A stretch of DNA of 64,000 nucleotides from Ditylenchus dipsaci (lineage: Eukaryota > Nematoda > Chromadorea > Rhabditida > Anguinidae): the NCBI GenBank assembly GCA_004194705.1, contig SADC01001275.1, positions 1,116,001 through 1,180,000 on the forward strand, in the 5' to 3' direction. The first letter of the stretch is position 1. Each line of letters opens with the position of its first letter. A program made the translations under genes and the position numbers. Of this stretch, positions 35,810-48,180 are shown piece by piece. Below the pieces are notes generated by a model, which was given only the letters and a program-made list of their open reading frames with translations, was not told the DNA's origin and did no database searches.

Positions 35810-35955
35810 TCGCTGATGAGAGGAAGTTATAGAACATGAAGTGGAGTATCCACTGGATGGTTGATTTGTTATAACGAACAAAAAATTTAATTGGATAAGA
35901 ATAAATCAAAAAAGAAATATGTTTAGGGTGATCGAAAACTTACTGAACAACCTGA

Positions 35956-38528
35956 CCATTTTATGATAATTTTGGCGATGACGAGCCGGCGCTACCCTGC
36001 CTTGGAGCCGGTGCGCTTTTTGAAACTCATATGTGCGACAAAATTGCAGCGGATTGTGGCTAATATGCGGTTAACATTTCAACTCTCGTTGACCTATATC
36101 TTGACCTGGAATAGAAAACATTGTCTGACTATTTGATTCAGTTTTGAATGAGGTGAGGTGTGGGGTGAGGCGAGGCTTTTTAAAATGAGGTGAGGCTATG
36201 AGGTGAGGCTTTTTAAAATGTGCTTTAACGACCAACTTTAGCGTAATAATTAAGGTCGTCATTTTCTGGAAGCAGATTAAAAGGTAGGACAGCTGGATAC
36301 ATGCTCAAAAACACAGATCAAAAAAACTTTTCAAAATTTTAAAAAGTAGAAGAAAAGATTTCGGACAGGCTAACACATTCAAAAAAGCAGATTTGGTATT
36401 ACTAAACTTCTTATTAGGAAGCAAACATGTCTTACACACAAACTTATTTATTTTTTCTGCTGTCTAAAGTCAAGTTGAGAACGGATATGGCTGTTGCCTA
36501 TCCTCCACACACAACAAACACAGCACAAAAGTAGCACAGGGCTAGCAAAGCTAGTAAAAGAACCATGGCAACATGCCTGAGAAACCAATTTGGTCTCAGG
36601 TTGGTCGGCAGTTACATCTAAGACAGCGGTAAACAAAACTTGGGCAGCTCTTCTTTCGGGTGAATAAAAAGTTCTTGTTTACTTTTTTTATGATAATTTC
36701 AAATTAGTCCAAAATAAAAAAGGTCAAGAGTGAAGTTACAAAACTGTAAGCATCCTATTTTTACTGGTAATCAAAAAGAATGCTGAGTCGTGAGCTGCAT
36801 CTGTAACTTTTTTGCAAGTTGCATATATTTAAGACAGTGTTTTTGCTAGCTGAAACTCAAGACTGTTTATTGTCTGAGCAATCGAGCATAGTAAAAAACA
36901 ATAGTCATGCTCTTGAACAACAGGAAAAAACGTTAAAATAAAAGTTCATATATAAGACAAACAGACAATACCTATAGCCGAAAAATCAATTTAATTGATT
37001 TAATGTCACCTATCTATAGTCAAACCTTTACACTTCATCCTGTCTATATGCACTATCGAAAGTCGACCGTTGAAGGACTACGCCTCTTTCTTATCATGTC
37101 AAAGGTTTGAATGCGCGCCATACCAAATCAACAACATTGATTTTCGGCGCTCGTATAGAATATCTACCCCCCCCTTCACCGATAAATTGGATCTTAAAAG
37201 TGCCCTTTGGAACAACAACTATATTTCTTTTCCACTTTTATTTCATACAGATAAATTTTACTTACTTTTTCAAACTTACCGAGGCCACTTCTTGTTTTCA
37301 AGATATTTAAAAAAAAATCCATGGCCAAAAGTGAAAAAGTGTAATAGAATAGCAAGATTTAGATTCTAAAAAATTTGACTTTCTGTGCAGCGCATAATGT
37401 TCCGGGATTTTCAGAAGTTTCTAAGCTAAATTCTGTAAAATAGAAAGACTCAAAATTTTATAAGAATTTATTGATATATAATTAAAAAGCATGATTTTTG
37501 ACTGCTCGCCATGTGGTTTAGGTCATAGACATGCAGAAACCGCCCACAGACCACTTTCCGGGTCTATACCACAGAAGGCATCAAACAAAAATCCTGTTTT
37601 TCAACATTAAGTATACTAACTTTTTATATGAAATTCTTAGCTGAATATCTTTTATAGAATTAAAAAAGCGCTTTAAAAAAAATAATGCCAAAAGATAAGT
37701 TAGAAAATTTTCGGACACCTTGTAATATTGAATCGTAAAACTGAAATTTCACAAAAGCACGATATTCCTGAATTCTTTACTTTTTTTAAATTAACAATAA
37801 CTGGCAAAGGAAGTTTTGGAACTGGCAAAAGAAGAAAAAAGAAAGAGAGAGCACAGACGGTCAACACATTTGTTTGCTCAACCAGCCAATTGAAGTGGAC
37901 AATAACGTTCGGTTGTAGTTTGCTAAGAAATCTAATGTGTATGATGTCTTTGGCTTATTACTGCATTTTACAGGCTGGCCGTTCAGTCAACAACAGGTAA
38001 GCATTGACTGGTCCGCCTAAAATGCTAATGTCCGCTGTAAAAATATTAGTAAGCGCTTAATAACCTAACTACATAATGTTCCGAAAAAACCAGAAAATTG
38101 ACCATGTTAAACATGAATACATTGTCAGAACTTCAGGTTTCCGTAGCGCAAATAATTTAGCAAAAAAGATAAATGCTTTAAAAAATTTCCAATTCTGTTT
38201 TCAGAAAGTTTTCACAAGTCGGGTTTATATATGTCATTTTAGGCGAGCCAAAATTTTCCTTAAATTTTTACTTTAAATTTCTTAAAAAATTTCTTTTGAT
38301 AAATTAAAAAATAACTACAGAATTTGAGTCTCAAAAAACTTACTTGCTTTTTAGAAAAACGAGTTTTTATATTTTTTGGCAGGACTTGACGTGACGCAAG
38401 GAAAAGTTACTGTGAAACAAATACCAAACACCCTGTGTGTCTAAACAGCTCAAGAGTGTTCTTTGTAAGTAAAAAATATATTTATATTATAATTTTTTGT
38501 TACAAAACATATATCGAACTGGATTTAT
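35956..38528. other. No gene supported
   Basis: A slightly GC-richer patch at 36430-36640 shows hydrophobic short frames on both strands but no coherent exon set. The rest is AT-rich intergenic sequence. Confidence 0.35.
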
Positions 38529-39984
38529 TTATTTTTTGCCATGACGTACACTTCTGATTTTGTTGACCAGCCCAAGTCCACTCTTTCCATAACTCGGGTA
38601 GTCACGGTAGTTGTAGGAGTTTTTGTAGTCAGGGTAGTCATAGTTGTAATAGTCTTGGTTCACATACACATGGCCTGCCCTGACACTATTGTCCAGGTAG
38701 AGCTTGTCCACAGTTAGAGGACCAACTCCACCTAGCCTCCGCACTGGCTGCTTGTCTATAAATTGTATTCGATTCTGACACTAAAATGGGACTTATTTTT
38801 TCAAACTAAAATACTCGCAGTCTCGAAATTGTATAAGAACTTGGTTTAAAACTAGGGCTGTTGCACTGTAGTTTTGCGGAAAACTTTTGTGAACAGAAAA
38901 AAACGCGGAAAATTCAAAAAAAGAAAGAAATTAAAAATTAACTGAACGTTAATAACTGTTGAACTTCTCGTATAATCAACGACAATTTTTGCAGCTATTA
39001 ACGTAAAATTATCGAATATATTCTAAATCATACGAAAATTTTTTTTATCTATAAATTATCCTAAACTGTAAAATTTCTCGTATTATTTGGACCAGACTAC
39101 TATACTCAATAACTGTAAGCTGATAGTTGTAGTAATTTTACGAAAAATCGGATATACAGGGTGTGTCAGAAAAATTTGACCACTTTGAAATTTTTATCTT
39201 TTTCATTATTCTTTACGAATTCATTGTCTGTTCACAGTAAATAAAGATTTGCTAATTTTTTTTCGTTCATTAAATGCAGTATCTTAAGTGAAGTTGGAGA
39301 TTTCGAGGGTTAGGGCACAAAATTAGGAGATCGGCCGTGCAAGGTGTTACGCACACCAATTTTTTTTAGGTGATCAAGTTTTTTGACACACCCTGTAGTA
39401 TGTGTTATTTCTACTAATTTCTTTCCGATTGAGTCCGATCTCAAACCTATATACGGGAAATCTCGAGAGAGTTCTCGGTGATTGACAATTTCTCACCGAA
39501 ACCTTCCTGTTAACTTTCCAAATCTTTTCTGTCTGACAGAAAAGCAACCCTGGTCAAGACGGTATGGCGAAAATTCGACTTGCAGAATAAGAATATGGCT
39601 GGTGAAATTGGAGTGAAATGCTCTGCCAAAAAAAATTTTGAATGGACCAGTAAAAATCACTCAAATCTTTTCAAGCATCTAAGGTTTGTAAATATTTTGA
39701 AACTACCCAAAACTACTATCCCTTACACTTACTTGACGGTCTATAGTCGTAGTCAGGGCTGCCAGGAATAAAGGTGGGGAGAGCGTAGTCATCAGCAGGG
39801 AGCGTTGGCAATGTAGGTTTTAAATAGATTGGATTGAAAGGTGGTCTTCGGGTAGGAGGGCGTTTCTCAGCCTGGGCTAGGTCAAGAACTAAAATTTAAT
39901 GGCGTCAAGGGCAAAATTAAAAACTAAACATGACTTACAACAGACCATAAAAATGGCAAAAGCCAGACTGGTGGTTGAGGACAT
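38529..39984 (-). CDS. Small secreted Tyr/Asp-rich protein (paralog B)
   Basis: Minus-strand exons 39984-39939, 39888-39733 and 38755-38529, all phase 1 and GT-AG, give about 142 residues. The signal peptide MSSTTSLAFAIFMVC is followed by a Pro-rich basic segment (RPPTRRPPFNPIYLKP), an acidic GSPDYDYRP, and the conserved last exon (LGGVGPLTVDKLYLDN, YYNYDYPDY, YRDYPSYGKSGLG). It is the paralog of 26863-27412, with which it shares the promoter and leader. Exon 2 here is uninterrupted where paralog A has an extra 64-bp intron. The intron before the last exon holds a MITE (39157-39395). Function unknown; probably an extracellular structural protein. Confidence 0.8.
39157..39395. mobile_element. 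Mariner-like MITE, CAGGGTGTGTCA ends
   Basis: A 239-bp element flanked by TA; ends CAGGGTGTGTCAGAAAAATT and an inverse (TTTTTTGACACACCCTG). It lies in an intron of paralog B. Single CAGGGTG ends occur at 40781 and 45757. Confidence 0.8.
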
Positions 39985-40026
39985 TCTTAGTGAACCGATT
40001 AAAGTGATCTAGACACTTTTATCTGT

Positions 40027-40035
40027 CTTTATATA
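40027..40035 (-). promoter_or_regulatory. TATA box of paralog B
   Basis: TATATAAAG on the minus strand, about 45 nt before the ATG at 39984, followed by CTTTAATCGGTT (40003-39992) as in paralog A. Confidence 0.6.
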
Positions 40036-41830
40036 GCAAAAAAAGTTTGGGCAAGAATTTTTTTACATTAATGCTTTTTGTGTGCCGACAAAGTGTTAAT
40101 GCATCAAAAATACAAAAAAATTGTTATGAATATTCAATTTTGCTAATTTATTATAATAATGACAAATATGACTAAAAAGTTTTTGTGATGTCAATAGACT
40201 CTTTTGAGAGAAAATAAATTCAAAAAAATATCATGTGTTAAGTTCAAAAAACCAGCTGTAGACTCAAAAAAATTAAAGAGTAAATCTCAGATTTTTTCAA
40301 AAAAAAAGAAAAGCTAGACTTACGTATAATTCTAACACCATGTGTCAGCATTTGGCTTTAATCACCTATAAGGTCATTTTGAGAAATTCACAAGCATTTT
40401 TATCTTATTTAAGTGATGAAAATGTTTTATTGAATATTGAGAGTTACGATAAAAATTTTAGCACCCCGCTGTGGAGCAATGCAAGAGCTGAAAAACATAT
40501 TTTACAGAAAGATTTTTAAAAATATAAGTGTTGAGATATATCCTTTTGAAAAAAATCAATTTCTTGAAAAAATGGCAAGAGTCAAAATTTACCCAATTTT
40601 TTAGATTTCAGCCATTTTTAAGAAATTTATTTTTTGAAAAGTCGATATATCAACACGTAGATATTCGAAAAAATTCTAGCTGTTGAATTGCGTTAAGAAA
40701 CAGCCACTCAACTTTGAGAATCTGTATAAATAAATTCGAGATGGACCCCAATTTTTATATTTTGGGATTGGGTCTACAGGGTGGCCCAAAAACTAAATTT
40801 TAAAAATTAACACTATTTTATTTAAAGCTTTTGAATTTTTTCATTTCTAACATCATGTAGCAGTGTTTGATGGCTTGTTTGAACGCCAAGATCAAGCGCT
40901 ACGTGCTAGTACAAAAACATTTCGAAAATTACAAAAAATTTAAATAGTTGTATCAGAATTTGTTGTTCGAATTTAGACATTTAAAGCATCTTAATTGAGA
41001 CAGTTACAGCCATCAAAATTTTGCGCGACGTTTATATACACAGTCTTGATCGCAATTCTAGTTTATTCTATGCTTTTTTGGCGTTTTAGCCATATTCCGT
41101 AGAGACCTTCGACCAATCATAACATAATGATTTTCGGAAGATAGTGGGCTTCTTTAATTTTGCCAGCTGTTTTATTTTTCTTTATACTCGGCGATTTTGC
41201 AGGCTTTTAAATCATTCTTTCAAAGTGTAAGTTAAAAAGGGTCATCAATACTACAGTCGAGTCTCGCTAATCCGGCACCCCTCGGGACCTGTCCTTGGGT
41301 TCCGGATTAGCGAGGGTGCTTCTAGATGACCCCCACTTGGCGTCATTTTTGGGTTATGCTATGCTTTCCTTTAGCATATATTTATTAAAAAGAGATGTCT
41401 TTATGTCAAGCGTAGACCGTACATAGAAAGGCACTGAAGATTTATCAGGTTGTTCAGAAAGTTCGCAACTACCCATAAACACATTTGTTTTGACCTTTTT
41501 AAACAGAGCCGTCTTTTAACCTTTCTTAAATTATAAATCATTCATAATCATTCAGTAACAAATTTATCGTTTTAATCATCTTGTTCCATAACTATCCACC
41601 ATAGACGAATGAAATCCGTCAAGCCGCAACATTGAAATCAACGAAAAATTGTAGCATTCTGAACCATCCTGGAATGTCTTCAAAATTTAGAGTCTAACTG
41701 TTGGTTTTTAGTAATTTGACTGCTTTAATGCAAGTAAAAGATATTTTCGTGAAGGAGAAAACCCTAAAGACAAAAAATAGACAAAATTTGACTTTTTGGA
41801 TAGGGAGATCAGGGTAGAGTCCCTCACATA

Positions 41831-42183
41831 CAGGGTGTTTCAAGAAATTCGCCAGTTTTGAAATGGGCATAACTTTTTTCAAAGACCGTTTTTCGAATTG
41901 CTGTTTTTGCCAATCGTTTTCTCTTGACGGGCAATTTCGTTTAGTGTATAGTGTCAAAAACATGATTTTTGCTCGGTCCCCCTGTGGTTCTGGTAATGGT
42001 CTATGGGTGGCCTCTGGATGCCTAAATCCCGAACCAAAGTGGGCACCACACAATAATCGTGTTTTTGACATTATATACTGAACAAAATTGCCGTCAAGAG
42101 AAATTGATCTGTGAAAACAGAATTTCGGAAAACGGCCTATAAAAAAAGTTATGCCCATTTTAAAACCGGCAAATTTCTTGAAG
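41831..42183. mobile_element. CAGGGTGTTTCAAGAAATT foldback nested in 41445-42655
   Basis: TA-flanked palindrome with arms continuing into ATGGGCATAACTTTTTT. Open frames crossing it are palindrome artefacts. Confidence 0.75.
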
Positions 42184-42331
42184 TACCATCTATATTGGTG
42201 TATTCTACCGAGTCCTAGTTTCTTTTTTAGCAAATTCAATTTATCGATGGGATTTAATTATAGAACACAAAGAAAACTACTCCTTAAATAAATAATTTGG
42301 TAATGCAGCGTTATGATTTAATAAAATCTTT

Positions 42332-42599
42332 GAACAAATTGGCCCTATCACTCAATGGGGGGGTTACCTTAGTCCCCCTGTTGTTTTTTGTGATTTTATA
42401 GGCTTTAGGCTTAGGCAAGGGTTGGCCAGCGTATGTTAGGACGGATTCAAACGTTTTTTGGACTCATGATCAAGTTCGTCCTAATATACGATGGCCTACT
42501 TTTGCCTGAGCCTTAGCCTAAAAACTAGCAAAAAAAAACAACAACAGGGGGACCAAGGCAAAAAAAACCTCCCCATTGAGGGATAGGGCCAACAAATTG
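42332..42599. repeat. Foldback with CCCCCTGTTGTTTT word
   Basis: Outer arms AAATTGGCCCTATCACTCAA and inverse, then GTCCCCCTGTTGTTTTTT and inverse. The centre includes TTAGGC-like hexamers. The CCCCCTGTTGTTTT word is shared with 23970-24090, 24850-24880 and 48094-48148. Confidence 0.7.
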
Positions 42600-42807
42600 C
42601 AAAAAACCACAGACAAATACGTTTAGGGGTGGTCGCGAACTTTCGGAAAACCTGATATTTCAGACAAAATTGAGCAATCGAAAATCACATTAAACCATCA
42701 AAAAAAATCTGTCAATTTACTCTGTGGTTCTTTTTTAAGCTGTTCTTTGTAGAAGAAGTCTTCCAATTAAGACCATAGAAACAAAATATTGATACAAATG
42801 TTGTTTA

Positions 42808-43056
42808 CCGTATTTCCTCTAATATACCGACATGTCGGTTTATTTTTCAACCCCTCAAAATCGTGAAAATTTTGGGTCGATCTCGACAATTTTGGATGAA
42901 GATCCAAAATCGAAAAAGCGGAATCGATAGAGCTCGTGGGAGCTAAGAAAACGCAAAAAAAAGCGATGTAAATTTCTTTCTTTGGACTGAGATACGGACC
43001 CTCGAAGTAGGGGTGTCGGTTTATTAGAGGGTGTCGGTATATTAGAGGAAATACGG
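42808..43056. mobile_element. CCGTATT-end MITE with word TACCGACA
   Basis: A 249-bp TA-flanked element; ends CCGTATTTCCTCTAATATAC and inverse. The word GTGTCGGTATATTAGAGG is repeated. The core (AAAAGCGGAATCGAT, GAGCTAAGAAAACGC) matches 10649-10927, although the words differ. Confidence 0.8.
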
Positions 43057-43305
43057 TAATTAATTTATTTAGTACGACTGCCGGATTACTGAGGGTCAGT
43101 TAATCGGGAGTGTTCAGCGTTTGAGTGCCGGATTAGCGAGGGTGCCGGATTACCGGAGTGCCGGATTGTCGAGGGTGAACATTAAGGGTTTTCTTCGGCG
43201 GCCAACCAAACTAAGCTCGGTGTGCCGGATTAGCGGGGGTGCCGGATTAGCGGGGGGCCGGATTAGCGAGACTCGACTGTATTATACGATTATTAAAGCA
43301 TTATT

Positions 43306-43543
43306 GGACCTTATGTACTTTGGGGGGGCCACCGATTTTTTCACCAAAATTTTTACGTTTTATATAGTGATCAAGTTAATTATGGTGATTTAATTGACCA
43401 TGATCACTTTAATCAACATATTTTCTATGGTCACTAAGAGACGGTTAACATAATTATTATGATTATTAGAATCAACATGTAAAAATTGAAGAAAAAACCG
43501 AGGTGAAAAAATCGGTGCCCCCCCCCAAAGTACATAAGGTCCC
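43306..43543. repeat. Foldback with C-run arms
   Basis: Arms GGACCTTATGTACTTTGGGG and inverse, about 60 bp each. Lies 440 bp 3' of the MetE stop. Confidence 0.75.
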
Positions 43544-43985
43544 ATTATTAAACAGTATGCTTTGAAATTCATCAAAAAAATTAAAAATAGTTTTCTTGCA
43601 ATCAATACTGCAATCGTACCGAATTGTTTTTGTAAATACTAAACTATTTTTTCTCAAAAATTATCCATGGGCCATTTGAGAAGATGTTTTTTAGCCTAAC
43701 TGGTAAAAACATACCATTGATAAAAGGACGTATTGTTGAGCTGTTGCCATTTGTTTTTCTATGCTTTATTACGTGAGACGCCCCGCACACCTTTATTTGT
43801 CAATTTTCAAAACACCGATAAAATGTTCGTGATGTCAGTGAAAAAAAAACAAAAGACACCAATCTTTTTATTCAATAAAAGTATAAAATTTGAAGGCAAA
43901 TATAAATAAATAGCATTAAATCCACAGAACAAAAGACAGCACTTCACAAAAATTTAGTCTATGTCATCCAAACACAACTCAATTG

Positions 43986-46900
43986 TTATTGTTGTTTGGC
44001 AATTAGAGGGCGTACCTCCTTGACCACATCGACCATAACTTGGAGAGCAGCCTTAGTCTCTGACCAACCTCTGGTTTTCAAACCACAATCAGGGTTGGCC
44101 CACAAACGACTGGCTGGAATGTACTTGACCATGGCCAACAAACAGTTCTTCAGCTCCTCGTGAGTTGGCACTCTAGGCGAATGAATGTCATAAAGACCTG
44201 GCCCAACCATCAGAGGGTATCCGAAACGGTCAAAGCAGGCTAAAAGACTAAGCTCAGATCGAGAGCACTCAATGTGCATGATGTCAGCATCCAGTTCAGC
44301 AATGTGGGTGAAGATGTCCTCAAACTCAGAGTAGCACATGTGCGTGTGGATACGGGTGGAATCAGCCACCGAGCCAGTCGAGATCTTAATTATAAATATT
44401 GATGAAAAATTTAAATCATTAACAAGGAAAAGGCTGTGTGTACTTTTTTTACCGACCTAAGCATTTTGTGCAGAATTTCACGCTGAACACGATGGCTGAA
44501 AAATTTTACTGAAAGAGGAGGGAAAACAACGGGTAAAACAAAACAGCATTTGAAAGTAGGTAATTTTCACCTACTCCCAACCACCTGGAATTCGAGCAAA
44601 ATATGGGTGGTACTCACTCAAATTAATGCACTACTACTGGGCTTTCTGGTTTGGCATTACTGGGTTGAAAATCAACACAATTCTTTCAAAATTTATATAC
44701 CGTTCGCAAAAAGCTCATCAAGAACTTGGCAATCTTCTGATATACAATTTGCACGAATATTGTGCTCAAAAATATTGATTTCCAGCCCAGTAAACCTAAA
44801 CCAGAAACGCCCATCCATGACTTGGCTGTCAGCCTACTCCTTGAATCTTGTCAAAAAAAGAAGAAAGAAATGGTCTTACCTATGATCTAACCACCGTATC
44901 TGATGCACTTTTTTACAGCTCTATCACGTTATGTTTTTATTTGCAGGTAATGCCCTATGAAATTCTCTGTGAAATTATAATCACTCAGATACAAGTTTGT
45001 GCGCAATAGAGAGCCCTGATTACGCCCTGCATTTTGGGATATTACACACCTAGGTAATGCATTAATTTGAACCATTACCACCCATATTTTGCTCAAATTC
45101 CCGGTGATTCGGAGTAGGGAAAATGACCTACTTTCAGATGCTGTTTTACTCGCCGCTTTCCCTCCTATTTCTTAAATTTCTTTCAGCCATCGTGTTAAGC
45201 GTGAAATTCCGCGCAAAACGTTAGGTTGGTACACACAGTTGGTACACAATGCCTTTCCCGAGTTAAAAAGTCATACTTACCTTGAAAGCCTCGACAGCAG
45301 TCTTCAAGTACTCAGCACACAAACGAGCATCCAAAGGCAGACCCTCACGGAAAGCAGGCTCGTCCACTTGAATACAGGCAATGCCAGCCTTGTCCAGATC
45401 CTCCACTTCATCTCTCAGAGCCAAAGCCACTTGGAAGACAGTGTCTCGGAAGGGCTGGTCATTGCGCACGAAACTCCACTTAAGAATCGTGGTTGGACCA
45501 GTCAACATACCCTTCATGGGCAGTTTGGTGAGGGATTGGGCATATTTGATCATGTCCACAGTCATAGGTCCATTGCGATAGCAGTCACCGTAGAGCACTG
45601 CTGGTTTGACACACCGAGAACCATAAGACTGCACCCAGCCATTGACAGTGACTAAGTAGCCGAGCAGATATTCGGCGAAGAACTCAACCATATCATTTCT
45701 GTAAAAAATTTGATTTTGCAGAGGTGATCTTTTCAAATAGACATGGGATTACTATGCAGGGTGTACCAAGAAATTGGGCGACAATAAGTCTCTTCCTGAT
45801 ATGATCTCGTAATTTTGTTTTCAGGTGTCAATTTTTTGAGAGATCCATTAATTTGTTATATAATACAAAAAAAACTTTTTTAATATCCCTGTGGTTTAGC
45901 CCTTGCATATATATAGACCTCTCGAACACAGGGTTAGACCACAAGAAGGTTAAGGAACATGTACGTCAAGGGATGAAAACCAAAAAAGTTGGACTCAAGA
46001 CAAGTCGACTTGTGAAAAGATAATTTTGAGATCATGTCAGGAACAAAAATTATGGCCGTTTGAAATTTTTCGGTCCAATTCGTTGAGATCCCAAATCCAT
46101 TCATTTTCCAAATCACAAACCTCTCAAATTCTCCATGGACTAACACATCAATTCCAATCTCTTCTTGCACTCGCACACATCTCTCAGTCTCTTCATTGAT
46201 GAACTTGTCATACTGCTCCTTGCTGATTCTGCCAGCTTTGAAGCCAGCTCTATTAGAGCGTACCTCAGCAGTCTGAGGGAATGATCCAATAGTAGTTGTG
46301 GGAATCAAAGGCAGGGCAATCGCTTCTGTTGTGCTTCATTGCGCACTACATAGGGGTTTTGACGGTAGTAGGCCTGGACTCCATCGGCATGAAGTTTAGC
46401 AACTCGACTCTCTACTTGTTTGTTGTGAATGAGGGGTGATGTGGAGTGGTCTTGCAGCAGGGCAGTGTTTTCCTTGATACTTTGACTGACCACCTCCTTG
46501 TCAACACCATTGACAGACTTGGTGATCAGGACTACGTGCTGGATCTTTTCGATTCCGAAAGACAACCAAGAGAGAACTTTGGTGTGGTTTTGGTCCTTCT
46601 GGGAGCCTCCAATTCGGCTTTAATGGAGAAGGGTACATGGAGCAGACTGCACGAGGTATTGATTATCACGCGTTGGGGTCCAAGCTGTTTGACTACCTAA
46701 AATAAAGATCAAATTTTTTACTCTTTTATTGACTTTTATCAAAACATCCGAAAAATTACTAAACCCTTACCTGAACTGCAATGTCAGAAGCCTTTTGTAG
46801 GTGAGTCAACCACACATTTCTGCCTTCCACTAACCCCAGCGAAATCACTGCCTTGGCCGGCAACACAGCCAATACGTCATTCAATTGTTCTGGAGCTCTT

Positions 46901-47976
46901 ACCAAATCCAAGTGAATACCACTCCCAGCTGGCAAAGACTTGACAATAGGCAAGTTGCCACTGGTCACAATGCTGTTGAAGAAAGTGGTAAAGAGAATGT
47001 GCGTCTCTGAGCCAGCTGCTTGTTGCAAACCATCAGCCACTTTAGCAAACCATTGGTGGTAGGCTGGGCGCTCCAGCTCAGTCAGAGTCAAGGCAAACAC
47101 TGGTTCATCCACCTGGATCCACTTGGCTCCGGCCTGAGCAAGACTTTGGACCACCTGGATGTATTGAGGCAACAGGCTGGGTAGCAGATCCAGAGGGTTG
47201 GCCACCTGGTTCTCGCCTTTGGTTTGGATGTGGCTGAGGTGCAGGAAAGAGATGGGGCCGAGCAGCACTGGCTTGGTAGTCAGGTGAAGCTGGCTTTTGG
47301 CCAGAAGAAAGTCATTGAGTGGTTTGTTTGTGGTCACTGAGAAGGTTTGGTTCACAGAGATTTCTGGCACGATGTAATGGTCTGGAAAGTGCGGTTTATA
47401 TTTAATTTAAATTGAATCAGCTAAATTTTTGTATTTAAAAAAGTCTCGGGTTCGATTCCGCTCAGCTGTATGTGATTTTTCGGTATTTGTTTCAATTTAA
47501 AGGACTATGAAACTTAATAAGCATAGAAATTTGCGTAATAAACAAATACAATTTTATCCATTCAGAAACTCACAATTGGTGTCGAACCACTTCTTCATAG
47601 GCAAAGCAGGCACATCAGCGCCCTTCTCTTGAAGCCCTCTAGCCATGGCAAAGTAGGTGCGCACGGTGGGACTGGTCTCCAGGGAGCTGTACCGTTCAGG
47701 AATAGCATTGAATAGGAAGGCAGTGTCAAGCACATGATCGTAGAGAGAGTAGTCACCTGAAGGCACCAGGTCTAGACCAGTCTCTTTTAAGTAGGTCCAG
47801 CGCTGTAGTTGGAGCTTTTCAATGTCCTTTTCGAAGACAGCAGTGGCTTGCTTGGACTGGTCTGAGCCAATAAGGCCATACTCTTTCCAGTAGGTTTCCA
47901 CTCGTTTCTTCAACTCACGATTAGGACCCATACGGCTGAAGCCGACAATCGACGAGAGCACTGCTGATTCAGTCAT
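43986..47976 (-). CDS. metE: Cobalamin-independent methionine synthase (5-methyltetrahydropteroyltriglutamate-homocysteine methyltransferase)
   Basis: Transfers the methyl group of 5-methyl-THF polyglutamate to homocysteine, making methionine in the cytosol without vitamin B12. Minus-strand exons: 47976-47574, 47381-46771, 46696-46121, 45698-45281, 44384-43986, all GT-AG, about 802 residues (bacterial MetE about 753). The N-terminal barrel has [30 protein letters not shown] across the first splice, and WIQVDEPVF. The C-terminal barrel has [52 protein letters not shown] (zinc His and Cys), the zinc Glu in MHIECSRSE, and [11 protein letters not shown] (third zinc Cys). All key residues are present. 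Exon 3 has two single-base deletions, near 46572 (before WLSFGIEK) and near 46325 (before LPLIPTTT), so the frame is not continuous as given. Spliceosomal introns and TE-filled surroundings show it is a nuclear gene, not bacterial contamination. Confidence 0.95.
44450..45231. mobile_element. Long-arm foldback in the last MetE intron (MULE-TIR related)
   Basis: Inverted arms ACCGACCTAAGCATTTTGTG... and inverse, about 150 bp each. They include GAATTTCACGCTGAACACGATGG-like sequence, also found in the terminal arms of the MULE-like element 57334-61858. No coding sequence. Confidence 0.7.
47436..47472 (+). other. tRNA B-box fragment in MetE intron 1
   Basis: TCGGGTTCGATTCCGCTCAG is a good T arm or B box, but no A box lies upstream. 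Next to it (47495 on) is a single end of the AGGACTATG MITE family after TTAA. SINE debris. Confidence 0.25.
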
Positions 47977-48093
47977 TTTGAATAAAGAGATAACAAATTT
48001 GGTGATATCTGCAAGTTATCGGTATTAGAAACAATAACACACAAAAAACAAGGCACTAGTGCATTTTTGTGTCCAAAAGATTTTCTAATAGAA

Positions 48094-48148
48094 ACAGCTT
48101 GCTCCCCCTGTTGTTTTTTTAATCCGAGAAAACAACAGGGGAGCAAGT
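48094..48148. repeat. Short hairpin just upstream of MetE
   Basis: ACAGCTTGCTCCCCCTGTTG and its inverse form a stem of about 22 bp with an 11-nt spacer, 118-172 nt before the MetE start codon. Outer sequences GTGCATTTTTGTGTCC / ACACAGCAAGTGCATT may extend the palindrome to about 48049-48180. A member of the CCCCCTGTTGTTTT family. Confidence 0.7.
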
Positions 48149-48180
48149 CATTTTTGAACACAGCAAGTGCATTGGTGCCA

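Larger units (their letters stand above)
34517..35955. mobile_element. Mariner-like element (TCAGGTTGTT ends), host of a hAT insertion
   Basis: The left end TCAGGTTGTTTCGTAAGTTC after TA and the right end (inverse of TCAGGTTGTTCAGTAAGTTT) are inverted over about 35 bp. The right flank does not show a TA. The same ends bound 41445-42655. No transposase was recognised in the parts left and right of the hAT insertion. Confidence 0.55.
41445..42655. mobile_element. Mariner-like element (TCAGGTTGTT ends) nested in 41254-43279
   Basis: Ends TCAGGTTGTTCAGAAAGTTC and inverse, flanked by TA. Related by its ends to 34517-35955. Contains two further foldbacks. Confidence 0.75.
41254..43279. mobile_element. 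pogo/Tigger-like element with CCGGATTAGCGAGGGTG words, outermost of a nest
   Basis: Ends CAGTCGAGTCTCGCTAATCC and inverse, flanked by TA. The word CCGGATTAGCGAGGGTG is repeated about seven times near the right end and about twice near the left. The 2-kb length is mostly later insertions: 41445-42655 and 42808-43056. No transposase was recognised. Confidence 0.8.

Noticed and set aside
35588..35881. Arg/Pro/Gly-rich open frames on both strands
   Set aside because: They are translations of the GGCCGTCC word array at the hAT end.
36448..36636. Hydrophobic Cys-rich minus-strand frame, possibly a signal-peptide exon
   Set aside because: Several frames look equally good, no partner exon or TATA box was found, and the donor site is poor.
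41694..42239. 181-codon minus-strand open frame
   Set aside because: It runs through both arms of a palindromic foldback; openness and length are products of the inverted repeat.
43986..47976. MetE as bacterial contamination
   Set aside because: Five exons with GT-AG introns, a foldback in an intron, and eukaryotic repeats on both sides.
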